From assembly GCA_016721735.1 (NCBI GenBank), contig JADKHM010000001.1, forward strand, positions 62,001 through 126,000: DNA of 64,000 bases. The letters are read 5' to 3'. Shown here piece by piece: positions 36,909 through 46,001 of the stretch (within the stretch, counting starts at the first letter, position 1; every line of letters begins with the position of its first letter). The notes beneath the pieces were generated by a model, which saw only the letters and a list, made by a program, of their open reading frames with translations, was not told the DNA's origin and did not search any database. Source of the DNA: Flavobacterium sp. GTDB lineage: Bacteria > Bacteroidota > Bacteroidia > Flavobacteriales > Flavobacteriaceae. Both the position numbers and the translations under genes were made by a program.

Positions 36909-38040
36909 ATTTCTTTAAACTAGACCTAAGAAACAAGAAGCCAATCACACCTGCAATCAAGGATGCGAGTAGAATGGCAATTTTGGAATGATCGATTACT
37001 TGTTGGTCATCGAAAGCCAAAAGCGTAATGAAAATCGACATCGTGAAACCTATTCCGCCGAGAAATCCAGCGCCGATGATGTTCTTCCACTTAAGGTCAG
37101 TTGGCAGCGAACAAAGCCCTAAGCCAGCAGCAGTAAAAGAAAACAGCCAAATCCCCAAAGGTTTTCCAAAAACTAACCCTAAAATAATTCCGATACTATT
37201 GGCATGTCCTAAGCCTTCTAGCAAGTTTGTTCCGAAATTAATACATGTATTTGCCAATGCGAATAAAGGCAGAATAAAAAAGGCGACGGGACTATGCAAA
37301 AACTCTTGTAAAATGTAGGAAGTTGATTTTTCATCACCATTGCCAAACGGAATTGCAAAAGCAACTAAAACTCCTGTAATGGTGGCGTGAATTCCGGTTT
37401 GCATCATAAAGTACCACATGACAATACCGCCTATCAAATAGGGAATCAAATTGCGAACTTTGAGTCGATTGAAAATAAGCAGTAAGATCCAAATGGATAA
37501 CGCAATGCCTAGGTGAAAGAAGGAAATACTTTTTGTATAGAAAATGGCGATGACCAAAATGGCGCCTAAATCATCGATGACAGCTAATGCAGTTAAGAAA
37601 ACTTTGAGCGAAGTTGGTACTCGATTTCCTAACAAGGACAAAATTCCCACGGCAAATGCAATATCTGTGGCCATCGGAATTCCTGCGCCAGATTGCGTTG
37701 TTGTACCATAGTTCAGTAGCAAGTAGATCGCGGCTGGAATCATCATGCCTCCAAAAGCACCGAAAAGTGGCAGCGCGGCATTCTTGATATTGGAAAGTTC
37801 ACCAATGTAAATTTCACGTTCCAATTCTAAACCAATCAGCAGGAAGAAAATCGCCATCAAGCCATCATTGATCCAATCAACTAAAGAATGGGAACCAATG
37901 GGTTGATGCCAAAATGTGATGTATTCTGTTTGAAAAATGGAGTTTGCAAAAATCAGCGAAATCACGGTAACAAAAACCAAAACGACGCCACCTGCTTTTT
38001 CACTTTCGAAAAATTTAGTAAACAGTTTTGAATTTTCCAT
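36907..38040 (-). CDS. nhaA: Na+/H+ antiporter NhaA
   Basis: A 377-residue antiporter with about 12 membrane helices. The family markers FFLLIGLELEREIYIGEL, GIPMATDIAFAVGIL with the ion-binding Asp, and VIDDLGAILVIAIFY with two adjacent Asp are present, as is the C-terminal GFLGGIGFTMSIFI. It exports sodium in exchange for protons to control internal pH and salt. It faces the amylase gene and its end lies in that gene's terminator. Confidence 0.95.
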   Translation of the reverse strand: MENSKLFTKFFESEKAGGVVLVFVTVISLIFANSIFQTEYITFWHQPIGSHSLVDWINDGLMAIFFLLIGLELEREIYIGELSNIKNAALPLFGAFGGMMIPAAIYLLLNYGTTTQSGAGIPMATDIAFAVGILSLLGNRVPTSLKVFLTALAVIDDLGAILVIAIFYTKSISFFHLGIALSIWILLLIFNRLKVRNLIPYLIGGIVMWYFMMQTGIHATITGVLVAFAIPFGNGDEKSTSYILQEFLHSPVAFFILPLFALANTCINFGTNLLEGLGHANSIGIILGLVFGKPLGIWLFSFTAAGLGLCSLPTDLKWKNIIGAGFLGGIGFTMSIFITLLAFDDQQVIDHSKIAILLASLIAGVIGFLFLRSSLKK

Positions 38041-38059
38041 GGAAGTGATTTAAAATGTT

Positions 38060-38117
38060 AACACAAATTTCACGAATTCGCACTAATTAATTCGTGTTAA
38101 TTAGTGAAATTCGTGTT
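38060..38117. repeat. Imperfect inverted repeat (AACACRAATTTCAC family)
   Basis: AACACAAATTTCACGAATT on the left is mirrored by AATTAGTGAAATTCGTGTT on the right with few mismatches, between nhaA and purA. The same ACGAATT words occur in the 27188-27241 hairpin. Confidence 0.7.
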
Positions 38118-38123
38118 TCATTT

Positions 38124-39395
38124 CTATTTCAAAATGGTCTGTTTTCTGTCTGGTCCGACCGAAACGATTTTGATAGGAACTTCCAACTCTTTTTCGATAA
38201 AATCGATGTAATTTTTGAGTTCAATAGGGAGTTCGTCATACGTACTCATTCCAGTTAAGTCTGCTTTCCAACCCTTAAAATCCGTATAAATTGGCGTTAC
38301 GTTTTCAGGTTCGATATTGTAGGGTAAATGTGTTATCGTTTGACCTTTATAATCGTAGGCAGTGCACACTTTTAAAGTTTCGAATCCAGACAGAACATCG
38401 CCTTTCATCATCATCAATTGGGTGACACCATTAATTTGAACTGCATATTTTAAGGCAACCAAATCGAGCCAACCGCAACGTCTTTTTCTTCCTGTAACGG
38501 AGCCAAATTCGTTGCCAACGCTAGCCATGATATCGCCAGCTTCTTCGAAATCTTCGGTCGGAAACGGGCCGCTTCCAACTCTGGTCGTATAGGCTTTGAA
38601 AATCCCATATACTTCTTTGATTTTGTTTGGTGCAATTCCCAAACCTGTGCAGGCACCAGCAGCAGTCGTATTGGAAGACGTCACAAAAGGATACGTTCCA
38701 AAATCAACATCTAGCAACGAGCCTTGTGCGCCTTCGCAAAGAATTGATTTTCCGGATTTTTGTGCTTGGTGCAAGTATTCTTCAGAATCGATAAAGGTGA
38801 GTTGTTTCAACTCTTCGATAGCATCGAAGAATTCCTTTTCTAATTCAGGTAAATTATATTGGATATTCACGTCATAGAAGGCAATCATCGCTTCGTGTTT
38901 GTCTGCTAAAGCGCGGTATCTTTCTTTAAAATCTGCAAGTTCAATATCTCCAAGACGAATACCATTTCTACCGGTTTTGTCCATATAAGTTGGACCGATT
39001 CCTTTGAGTGTAGAACCAATCTTGGCTTTGCCTTTGGCGGCTTCTGATGCGGCGTCTAACAAGCGGTGTGTTGGTAGAATTAGGTGCGCTTTTCGAGAGA
39101 GAATCAGTTTGCTTTTGATGTCGAGATTGAATTTGGCCAAGCCGTCTAGTTCGCTTTTGAAAACCACAGGATCGATCACAACGCCGTTTCCGATGATATT
39201 GATAGAGTTTTTGTGGAAAATCCCTGATGGAATGGTTCTCAAAACATGTTTGATTCCGTCAAACTCTAAAGTATGTCCAGCGTTTGGTCCACCTTGAAAA
39301 CGAGCAATTATATCATATTTTGAAGTGAGCACATCGACAATTTTTCCTTTGCCTTCGTCGCCCCATTGTAATCCTAGTAATAAATCTACGGCCAT
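38124..39395 (-). CDS. purA: Adenylosuccinate synthase
   Basis: A 423-residue PurA, joining IMP and aspartate with GTP to give adenylosuccinate in AMP synthesis. The N-terminal GLQWGDEGKGKIVDVL is the GTP-binding loop with the catalytic Asp, GGPNAGHTLEFDG the catalytic His region, and TTRVGSGPFPTE plus GRKRRCGWLDL are also typical. Full length. The spacer upstream holds simple ACAACTTAC repeats and a palindromic element. Confidence 0.97.
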   Translation of the reverse strand: MAVDLLLGLQWGDEGKGKIVDVLTSKYDIIARFQGGPNAGHTLEFDGIKHVLRTIPSGIFHKNSINIIGNGVVIDPVVFKSELDGLAKFNLDIKSKLILSRKAHLILPTHRLLDAASEAAKGKAKIGSTLKGIGPTYMDKTGRNGIRLGDIELADFKERYRALADKHEAMIAFYDVNIQYNLPELEKEFFDAIEELKQLTFIDSEEYLHQAQKSGKSILCEGAQGSLLDVDFGTYPFVTSSNTTAAGACTGLGIAPNKIKEVYGIFKAYTTRVGSGPFPTEDFEEAGDIMASVGNEFGSVTGRKRRCGWLDLVALKYAVQINGVTQLMMMKGDVLSGFETLKVCTAYDYKGQTITHLPYNIEPENVTPIYTDFKGWKADLTGMSTYDELPIELKNYIDFIEKELEVPIKIVSVGPDRKQTILK

Positions 39396-39444
39396 TTTTT
39401 TGTGTTAGTTGTGTGTTGTAAGTTGTAAGTTGTATGCTATGTTT

Positions 39445-39537
39445 GCGTTAGGGATTGAGGCTTTGTTTGAGCTCTTTTTTTGCCGGCGTTCGGCGAAAAA
39501 AAGCGAGTGCCGATAGCCCGGGCCGCAGGTAACGCCC
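39445..39537. repeat. Palindromic intergenic element with GCGTTA/TAACGC ends, copy A
   Basis: Ends GCGTTAGGG and GGTAACGCCC are inverted. Inside is a hairpin CTTTTTTTGCCG/CGGCGAAAAAAAG, then CGATAGCCCGGGCC. It lies between purA and the Fur-family gene and is much richer in GC than its surroundings. Related to the element at 42522-42598. Confidence 0.72.
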
Positions 39538-39556
39538 TAATTATTAATTTCTTTCA

Positions 39557-40009
39557 TTATTTTTTCTTGTTGCCATATAAATACAGCGAATGGTTGGTCA
39601 CTTCGATGTTGAAGATTTCCTCTATGGTTTTCTTGATCATTTGGATTCGTGGATCGCAAAACTCGATGACTTCGCCAGTGTCGGTCATGATGATGTGATC
39701 GTGTTGTTTGTCGAAATAGGATTTTTCGTAATGCGCTTGATTTTGCCCGAATTGGTGTTTGCGCACTAAGGCACAATCCAACAGCAATTCAATCGTATTG
39801 TAAAGCGTCGCGCGGCTGACACGGTAGTTCTTGTTTTTCATTTTGATGTATAGATTTTCGATATCAAAATGGTCTTCGTTGTCGTAAATTTCCTGAAGGA
39901 TGGCGTAACGCTCGGGGGTTTTGCGATGTCCTTTGTTTTCAAGATACAATGTAAAAACGTTCTTTACAATTTCTTGATTTTTACTGTTATCGGTAGCAAC
40001 TAATGTCAT
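39557..40009 (-). CDS. Fur-family transcriptional regulator
   Basis: A 150-residue Fur-family repressor. The winged-helix DNA-binding domain (about 20-90) includes HRKTPERYAILQEIY and VSRATLYNTIELL; the dimerisation domain has the metal-site KQHDHIIMTDTGEVIEFCD. The paired CxxC zinc cysteines of many Fur/PerR proteins are not seen. It may sense iron, zinc or peroxide; sequence alone does not decide. A -7 element lies so close to the ATG that the mRNA may be leaderless. Confidence 0.9.
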   Translation of the reverse strand: MTLVATDNSKNQEIVKNVFTLYLENKGHRKTPERYAILQEIYDNEDHFDIENLYIKMKNKNYRVSRATLYNTIELLLDCALVRKHQFGQNQAHYEKSYFDKQHDHIIMTDTGEVIEFCDPRIQMIKKTIEEIFNIEVTNHSLYLYGNKKK

Positions 40010-40014
40010 GCGCC

Positions 40015-40022
40015 AAAGTTAG
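40015..40022 (-). promoter_or_regulatory. -7 element directly before the Fur-family gene
   Basis: TAACTTTG on the minus strand fits TAnnTTTG. Its last base is 6 bp from the A of the ATG at 40009, so transcription may start at or next to the start codon. No -33 TTG is seen. Confidence 0.38.
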
Positions 40023-40108
40023 GTTTTTTATTGGGTGGAAGAAACGTTTTCGGTTTAAAAACTTTAACAATAATAGGTAGTTTTCAACATTTAGACAGAT
40101 TTTCCTTT

Positions 40109-40158
40109 CCTTTGCGGCTTTGCGTGAACTAAATTTTGAGCTCGCAAAGACGCAAAGG
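40109..40158. repeat. CTTTGCG/CGCAAAG inverted repeat
   Basis: CCTTTGCGGCTTTGCGTG (40109-40126) pairs with CTCGCAAAGACGCAAAGG (40141-40158), 16 of 18 positions, across 14 nt. It lies between the Fur-family gene and the RelA/SpoT gene. Confidence 0.72.
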
Positions 40159-40181
40159 CGCGAAGAGAATTAATTGATTCT

Positions 40182-42401
40182 TTAGTTTTTATTTACTCGA
40201 GTGACTTTATCTACGCCATCAATTTTCTTGATATTGTCGATGAGTTTTTTCAAAATGATATTGTTTTGCACGATGACGGTGACTTGCCCGTTGAAAATTC
40301 CAGCGTCGCCACTAAGCGAAATACTTTGAATATTCACGTGCATATTGTTTGAAATTACCTTAGTTAATTCGTTGGTCAATCCCAATGTGTCCATTCCCGT
40401 AATGTGCAATATGGCTTTGAATTCTTGTTGGGTAGAATCGATCCATCTCGCGAGAATAATGCGATAGGCGTAATTGGATTGTAAACTAATCGCGTTTGGA
40501 CAATCTTTTTTATGCACTTTGATGCCTTCATTAATGGTCACAAATCCGAACACTTCATCACCTGGAATGGGGTTACAACAAGTAGAAAGTTTATAATCTA
40601 ATCGGTCTTGTTCTGCGCCAAAAACCAGCATGTCGTAATTGCTGCTGATGACCGGTTTGTGAATATCAGGATCAGCAGTGGTATGTACTCTTTTGATTTT
40701 GCTTTTGAAGAAGTTCATCAAAGTATTACTCTTTTGCGCTGCGAAATCCTTGAGTTGTTGGTTTTCTATCGAGCCAATTCCAACGCGGTAAAATAAATCC
40801 AAACTGGTTTTCAATCTGAAATAATTGACCAGTTCGTTCACCACTTGTTCGTTTAACGTGATCTTGAGTTGCTTCAATTTTCTGGTTAGCAATTCCTTGC
40901 CGTCTTCCGCCATTTTCTTCGTATTCTCGTTGAGCACATTTCGGATCTTATTCTTGGCTCGTGAGGTTGTTACGTAGTCTAACCAGCTCGACGTTGGCTT
41001 TTGATTTTGCGAAGTAATCACTTCAATTTGATCACCGCTTTTGAGTTCAGTATTGAGCGGAACCAGTCGACCATTGACTCTAGTTCCTCTTGTGCGAATA
41101 CCAATTTCGGAGTGAATGCTGAACGCAAAATCTAGAGAAGTCGCGCCTTTGGGCAACGATTTGATTTCACCTTTTGGCGTAAAAACAAATATTTCTTTCG
41201 CGTAGAGATTCATTTTGAAGTCTTCTACAAAATCAACCGCATTGGTTTCGGAGTTTTCTAGTGCTTCTTTTAGTAAATTCAACCAAACATCCAAGCCGCT
41301 TTCTTCAGTCGCGCCTTGTTTGTATTTGTAATGTGCCGCGTAGCCTTTTTCCGCAATTTCATCCATGCGTTCGCTGCGAACCTGAATTTCGACCCAGCGT
41401 CCTTTCGGTCCCATGACCGTGATGTGCAAGGCTTCGTAACCAGTCGATTTTGGCGAGGATATCCAATCGCGCAATCTACTTGGGCTCGGACGATAATGAT
41501 CTGTAACTATAGAATAGATTTTCCAGGCGATAAATTTCTCGTCGTGTAGGTTTGATTTGTATACAATGCGCAAAGCAAATTTATCATACACTTCATCAAA
41601 ACTCACATTCTGCGCTTTCATTTTGCGTCGGATGGAATAGATCGATTTTGGTCGCCCTTTGATGATATATTCTACGTTTTCTTCATCCAACGACTTTTGC
41701 AATACTTCAGAAATGGTATTGATGTAGGCGTCTTGTTCTTCTTTGGTTTCTTTTATTTTGCTGACAATATCATTGTAAATTTTCGGTTCGGTATATTTCA
41801 AACCTAAATCTTCGAGCTTCGTTTTGATATTGTACAAACCCAAACGATGGGCGAGTGGTGCGTAGATGTATAAAGTTTCAGAAGCAATTTTGACTTGTTT
41901 GTGTTCTGGCATCGAGTCCATAGTTTGCATATTGTGCAAACGATCCGCGAGTTTAATTAGAATTACCCGAACGTCGTCGTTCAAAGTCAACAACATTTTA
42001 CGGAAATTTTCCGCTTGCATCGATACGTTTAAGTCTTTTTGAACTTGTGAGATTTTGGTTAATCCTTCTACCAACTGCGCGACTTTGGGATTAAACATCT
42101 TTTCGATGTCGGCAACCGTGATATCGGTATCTTCCACCACGTCGTGCATCAAAGCGGCGGCAATACCAGTAGCACCTAAACCAATTTCGGATGCCACAAT
42201 TTTTGCCACCGCAATAGGATGAAAAACATAGGCTTCACCGGATTTTCGTCGTTGTTCTTGGTGCGCATCAACGGCTAAATCAAAAGCTTTGCGAATGAGT
42301 TTTTTATCCTCAGCAGTCAGCGTTTGGTAACTGATGCGAAGTAACTCTTTGTATTCCTTAGCAATTGCTTTGTTTTCTTTTTCAATATCAATTTCCACCA
42401 T
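40182..42401 (-). CDS. RelA/SpoT-family bifunctional (p)ppGpp synthetase/hydrolase
   Basis: A 739-residue long RSH protein controlling the stringent response. Domains in order: HD hydrolase (about 45-200, with FHPIAVAKIV and ALMHDVVEDTDIT), synthetase (about 235-365, with GYEALHITVMG and VEIQVRSERMDEIAEKGYAAH), TGS (about 400-465, with IFVFTPKGEIKSLPKGAT), a helical/zinc-finger region with CCNPIPGDEVFGF, and a C-terminal ACT domain. The HD metal residues (H, HD, ED) are all present, so hydrolysis is likely active. It is a single gene. Confidence 0.95.
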   Translation of the reverse strand: MVEIDIEKENKAIAKEYKELLRISYQTLTAEDKKLIRKAFDLAVDAHQEQRRKSGEAYVFHPIAVAKIVASEIGLGATGIAAALMHDVVEDTDITVADIEKMFNPKVAQLVEGLTKISQVQKDLNVSMQAENFRKMLLTLNDDVRVILIKLADRLHNMQTMDSMPEHKQVKIASETLYIYAPLAHRLGLYNIKTKLEDLGLKYTEPKIYNDIVSKIKETKEEQDAYINTISEVLQKSLDEENVEYIIKGRPKSIYSIRRKMKAQNVSFDEVYDKFALRIVYKSNLHDEKFIAWKIYSIVTDHYRPSPSRLRDWISSPKSTGYEALHITVMGPKGRWVEIQVRSERMDEIAEKGYAAHYKYKQGATEESGLDVWLNLLKEALENSETNAVDFVEDFKMNLYAKEIFVFTPKGEIKSLPKGATSLDFAFSIHSEIGIRTRGTRVNGRLVPLNTELKSGDQIEVITSQNQKPTSSWLDYVTTSRAKNKIRNVLNENTKKMAEDGKELLTRKLKQLKITLNEQVVNELVNYFRLKTSLDLFYRVGIGSIENQQLKDFAAQKSNTLMNFFKSKIKRVHTTADPDIHKPVISSNYDMLVFGAEQDRLDYKLSTCCNPIPGDEVFGFVTINEGIKVHKKDCPNAISLQSNYAYRIILARWIDSTQQEFKAILHITGMDTLGLTNELTKVISNNMHVNIQSISLSGDAGIFNGQVTVIVQNNIILKKLIDNIKKIDGVDKVTRVNKN

Positions 42402-42521
42402 AGCTTTTGTTCTTCAATTCTTAAAAATAGAAATAACAATCGAAATGTACAATTTTAATTGATATTTTACAATGGAAAATTGCGATTGAAAATTGGCTTC
42501 GGCAGTTCGCTTTATTTCAAT

Positions 42522-42598
42522 GGGCGTGACCGCAAGGGTCAGGCTATCCGTTGCAAGTCCTCGCTGCGCTGCGGGCTTTTCACTGCTATCCTTCACGC
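42522..42598. repeat. Palindromic intergenic element with GCGTGA/TCACGC ends, copy B
   Basis: GGGCGTGACC at the left mirrors CTTCACGC at the right, with GGCTATCCGTTGCAAG, a GC-rich stem and CTGCTATCC inside. It fills part of the 295-bp spacer upstream of the methyltransferase gene. The CTATCCGTTGCAA word also occurs in the repeats at 26241-26384 and 28781-28916. Confidence 0.75.
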
Positions 42599-42646
42599 AC
42601 AATTGATTGTAGATAAAAACATTTAGAATTTAAAAAAGATCTCTGC

Positions 42647-42654
42647 TATATTTG
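42647..42654 (+). promoter_or_regulatory. -7 element of the methyltransferase gene
   Basis: TATATTTG fits TAnnTTTG, with a start predicted near 42660. This places the in-frame TTG at 42652 inside the promoter, which argues for translation from the ATG at 42697. Confidence 0.5.
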
Positions 42655-42696
42655 TATTTTTGGCCGCAAACGAAAATAAAATCTAGTAAGGTCGAT

Positions 42697-43554
42697 ATGA
42701 ACGCAATGGATAAAAAATTAAGTAATACGCTTGTAAATGAAGAGTACTATGATTCCATCTACATCAATTATAATGTTGATGATACGATCCAAATATTGCA
42801 TAATGTAGATGTGTTTTTAAAGAATGCCAAGCAAGTCCATACCAGCTGGGTTGGTTTATATCATCATGATTTTGATAAAACTTTAAAAGGGAAAAAGGTA
42901 CTGGAATTAGGTTGTGGAGATTGTCTTAATGCTGCCGTAATGAGTGTTCTAGGTGCCGAGGTGTATGGCAATGATTTATCGCAACATTGTGGTACAATTA
43001 TCAATAATATTAATAGTAGGTTTGCGTTTGAAACACCTTTAAAATTCATCCACGGGGATTTTTTACAAGCTGATATTCCTTATGATTTTTTTGATATTGT
43101 GGTTGGAAAAGCATTTGTTCACCATCTCACTTATGAGGAAGAAGTTCAATTTACTGAAAAAATAGTTCGAATTCTGAAGAAAGACGGAGTAGTTCGTTAC
43201 TGTGAGCCTGCCATCAACAGCATTATCCTTGACAAAATTCGATTTATGATTCCTTTACAGGGGAGACCGTCATCTTTTCAAACCGAAAAATTTAAGGAAT
43301 GGAAAGCGTTAGATCCTCATCCCGAAAGAGACAATTCATCGAGTGGCTACAGAAAAATGGGAATGAAATATTTTTCAAGCACTGAAATCTATTGTATCGG
43401 TTGCCTCGAAAAATTTCACCGTTTACTACCATCCAAGATCAACAGTAAAAAGTTTCGTCGTAAAGCTTTTGTAATTGAGCGCTATTTGCCGTTATTCATT
43501 CGAAATATTTTTGCCAGAGCTCAAATGGTGGAATATCGGTTTCCAAAGAAGTAA
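42697..43554 (+). CDS. SAM-dependent class I methyltransferase
   Basis: A 285-residue protein with a Rossmann methyltransferase domain: KVLELGCGDCLNAAVMSVLG (SAM glycine motif, about residues 79-98), the acidic YGNDLS and FDIVVGKAFVHHL. The C-terminal third is basic and may hold the substrate site. No signal peptide. The target is unknown; it resembles UbiE/quinone-type and small-molecule methyltransferases only in the SAM fold. An ATG 9 bp further in (42706) is also possible. Confidence 0.8.
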   Translation: MNAMDKKLSNTLVNEEYYDSIYINYNVDDTIQILHNVDVFLKNAKQVHTSWVGLYHHDFDKTLKGKKVLELGCGDCLNAAVMSVLGAEVYGNDLSQHCGTIINNINSRFAFETPLKFIHGDFLQADIPYDFFDIVVGKAFVHHLTYEEEVQFTEKIVRILKKDGVVRYCEPAINSIILDKIRFMIPLQGRPSSFQTEKFKEWKALDPHPERDNSSSGYRKMGMKYFSSTEIYCIGCLEKFHRLLPSKINSKKFRRKAFVIERYLPLFIRNIFARAQMVEYRFPKK

Positions 43555-43571
43555 GCTATTTTAGTTTCAAC

Positions 43572-45104
43572 TTATTTTACTTTTTTAAAGTCGAGATCCT
43601 GAAAGTCATAACTGAAGTCAGTCATTGGCGAAATGGGTTTCATTTTGATATTGGTCGAATCGGGTGAAAATGTCAAAAAAGCATCAGCCAATAAACTTCG
43701 GTTATTCCATTTTACGGCAAAGGTTTGGTCTTTATAGAAGAATATTTCGCCTGATAATTGCGATGATCGTGTTGAGCGAAAATACATTTTTCCTTTTTGT
43801 TCGAAAAGTACAATTTCTCCCAACCAATTGTCTTTGTAGGTACCAATATATTTCTTGATATCAACCTTGATTTTGTCTTTTCTATTCTGGGCAATTGTAT
43901 TCCAAACTTCGTCAGTAATCTTGTCCGCACTGGCTAGTTTTTCTTTCCTCTGGCTGCTATACAAAGTCACATAATCGTCCGATTTTAAATTCAGATAACT
44001 GTCTTTTATAGTGTTGGTTATGGCATTAAAAGCAGCACCATTTTGCTGATTCGTCAATACGATGATACCTAAATTGAGTTCTGGCAAAAGCGTCACTTGT
44101 GTTACGATGCCATCCAATCCGCCTGTATGCGAAACTTGAAAACTGCCTTTCACTTCAGAAAGTTGCCAGCCCAATCCATAACTCTTGAAATGCGAAAAGT
44201 AAGGTGCGACTGGTTTGTTGGGCATGATTGTTTGAGCTGACCACATTTCTGCTTGTTGCTTTTCAGAAAACAGTATTTTACCATTGTCGTATTTTCCTTT
44301 TTGCAATTGCATGATCACCCATTTACTCATATCATTCACGCTAGCGTAAATACCTCCGGCTGCGTCTAAAATGGGATTTTTGTATCGTGTGATTGCTTTC
44401 AATTTGCCTTCAGTTGGAACGTGTGGGCTAATGACATTTGAAGTATCCTTCAATCGCTGGAAAGACGCAGCGCTCTTATCCATCGCCAGCGGTTTCATGA
44501 TGCGTTGTTCGATAAAATCACCCCACGATTGTCCGCTTACTTGAGCTAGCACTTCACCTGCAACAATATAAAGTAAATTGTCGTAATCATATTTCGTCCT
44601 AAAGGCAGAAACTGGTTTGAGATACTGAAGATTAGCAATTATATCTTGCGTAGTAAAGTTATGACCATCGGGCCAAATCATCAAATCACCCGCACCTAAA
44701 CCGAGACCACTTCGATGTGTTAGTAAATCACGAATGGTAAATTCATTGGTGACATAGTCATTATACATCTTAAATTTAGGAAGGTATTTGATTACTTTAT
44801 CATCCCAATTTATTTTCCCTTCATCGACTAATATCGCCAATGCTGCCGTTGTAAATGCTTTGCTATTAGAAGCGATTCCGAATAACGTATTTTCGTTTAC
44901 AGGTGCTGTAGAAACAATCGAACGCACACCATAACCTTTGGCGTGAATCACTTGTCCGTCTTTGACGATAGCCACGGCAATACCTGGAACGTCAAATGCT
45001 TTTAAAGTTTTCCCGACTAAATCGTCAATTTGGGTAGTGGTTAATTGTCCAAAAACAGCGCAACTTGGAAGTAGCATTAGGCTTAGAAATAGATTTTTGA
45101 TCAT
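43572..45104 (-). CDS. Class C beta-lactamase-fold serine hydrolase
   Basis: A 510-residue exported protein (signal peptide MIKNLFLSLMLLPSCAVFGQ). The serine beta-lactamase/DD-peptidase domain has S79-N-S-K82, a YDN motif in KYDYDNLLYIV and HTGG in place of KTG. After about residue 380 comes a DUF3471-like beta domain. Members include esterases, D-aminopeptidases and peptidoglycan enzymes; antibiotic resistance should not be assumed. It is 6 bp from the TrmH-family gene and may be cotranscribed. Confidence 0.88.
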   Translation of the reverse strand: MIKNLFLSLMLLPSCAVFGQLTTTQIDDLVGKTLKAFDVPGIAVAIVKDGQVIHAKGYGVRSIVSTAPVNENTLFGIASNSKAFTTAALAILVDEGKINWDDKVIKYLPKFKMYNDYVTNEFTIRDLLTHRSGLGLGAGDLMIWPDGHNFTTQDIIANLQYLKPVSAFRTKYDYDNLLYIVAGEVLAQVSGQSWGDFIEQRIMKPLAMDKSAASFQRLKDTSNVISPHVPTEGKLKAITRYKNPILDAAGGIYASVNDMSKWVIMQLQKGKYDNGKILFSEKQQAEMWSAQTIMPNKPVAPYFSHFKSYGLGWQLSEVKGSFQVSHTGGLDGIVTQVTLLPELNLGIIVLTNQQNGAAFNAITNTIKDSYLNLKSDDYVTLYSSQRKEKLASADKITDEVWNTIAQNRKDKIKVDIKKYIGTYKDNWLGEIVLFEQKGKMYFRSTRSSQLSGEIFFYKDQTFAVKWNNRSLLADAFLTFSPDSTNIKMKPISPMTDFSYDFQDLDFKKVK

Positions 45105-45110
45105 GAATTA

Positions 45111-45902
45111 TTATTTAAAATTACGTTGTCTTTTGGCTTCGAAAATAAGGATGGCGGCGGCAACAGATACATTCATAGAATCTATCGCACCTTGCATGGG
45201 AATGTTGATGTTTAGCGTGGCTTTATCGCGCCATTCTTGAGACAAACCCGTAGCTTCCGTTCCTACCACCAAGGCAGTTGGCTGCGTGAAATCTTGCGTA
45301 TGATAGGAAGTTGAGTTTTGTAAAGTGGCACTGTAAAAATTAATCTTGTTTTCCTGCAAAAATGCAATTATTTCTGAAGTTGTTCCTGTTGCAATTTGAT
45401 TGGTAAACAAGCCACCCACGCTGGATCGAACGATATTCGGATTATACATATCGCTTTTTGGATTGGCAATGATGACCGCGTCTAGATTTGCAGCGTCCGC
45501 GGTTCTAAGCAACGCACCAATGTTTCCGGGTTTTTCTGGCGCTTCAGCAATTAGAATTAACGGATTGTCTGATAATTTTAAATCCACTAATTGCATCGAT
45601 TTGGTTTTGGCAACGGCGAGGATTCCTTCTGTTGTATCTCGATAGGCCAATTTTTGATAGACTTCTTTATTGATTTCAATCAATGGGACATTGTGTTTTG
45701 AAATCAAGTGCACTTCACCAATATCTATTAAATCTGAAAAAAACAGGATTGTGTCTAATTCATATCCTCCACGAATTGCCAATTCAATTTCCCGCTTTCC
45801 TTCAATAAGAAAAGTTCCGGATTGTTTGCGTGCTTTCGCTTTTTCTTGCAATTGCACGAGCGACTTGATCAAAGGGTTTTGGATGGAGGTTATTAGTTTC
45901 AA
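45111..45902 (-). CDS. TrmH/SpoU-family RNA 2'-O-methyltransferase
   Basis: A 263-residue SPOUT enzyme. The N-terminal substrate-binding domain (SGTFLIEGKREIELAI) precedes the knotted SAM domain with NIGALLRTADAANLDAVII, VVGTEATGLSQEW and INIPMQGAIDSMNVSVAAAI, the three TrmH motifs. It methylates the ribose of a tRNA or rRNA nucleotide; the site is not predictable. Cytosolic. The beta-lactamase-fold gene follows 6 bp later. Confidence 0.92.
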   Translation of the reverse strand: MKLITSIQNPLIKSLVQLQEKAKARKQSGTFLIEGKREIELAIRGGYELDTILFFSDLIDIGEVHLISKHNVPLIEINKEVYQKLAYRDTTEGILAVAKTKSMQLVDLKLSDNPLILIAEAPEKPGNIGALLRTADAANLDAVIIANPKSDMYNPNIVRSSVGGLFTNQIATGTTSEIIAFLQENKINFYSATLQNSTSYHTQDFTQPTALVVGTEATGLSQEWRDKATLNINIPMQGAIDSMNVSVAAAILIFEAKRQRNFK

Positions 45903-45949
45903 GCGGGTAAAATTTTGAATGTCAAATGTATAATAGAATTGCTATTAAA

Positions 45950-45986
45950 AAAAAATGCCTTGTAGTTTTTTTACAGGGCATTTTTA
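45950..45986 (-). terminator. Terminator of the subtilisin gene
   Basis: AAAAATGCC and GGCATTTTT arms with inner GTA/TAC pairing, and a run of T on the minus strand after the stem. It lies 16 bp past the stop at 46002. Confidence 0.82.
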
Positions 45987-46001
45987 CAGGAAAGTATTGG
46001 G

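Noticed and set aside
42652..42696. TTG start for the methyltransferase
   Set aside because: The TTG lies inside a good -7 promoter element, so it would not be transcribed; the ATG at 42697 is used.
43572..45104. Antibiotic-resistance beta-lactamase
   Set aside because: Fold motifs fit, but HTGG replaces KTG and a DUF3471-like domain is attached; many such proteins are esterases or peptidases.
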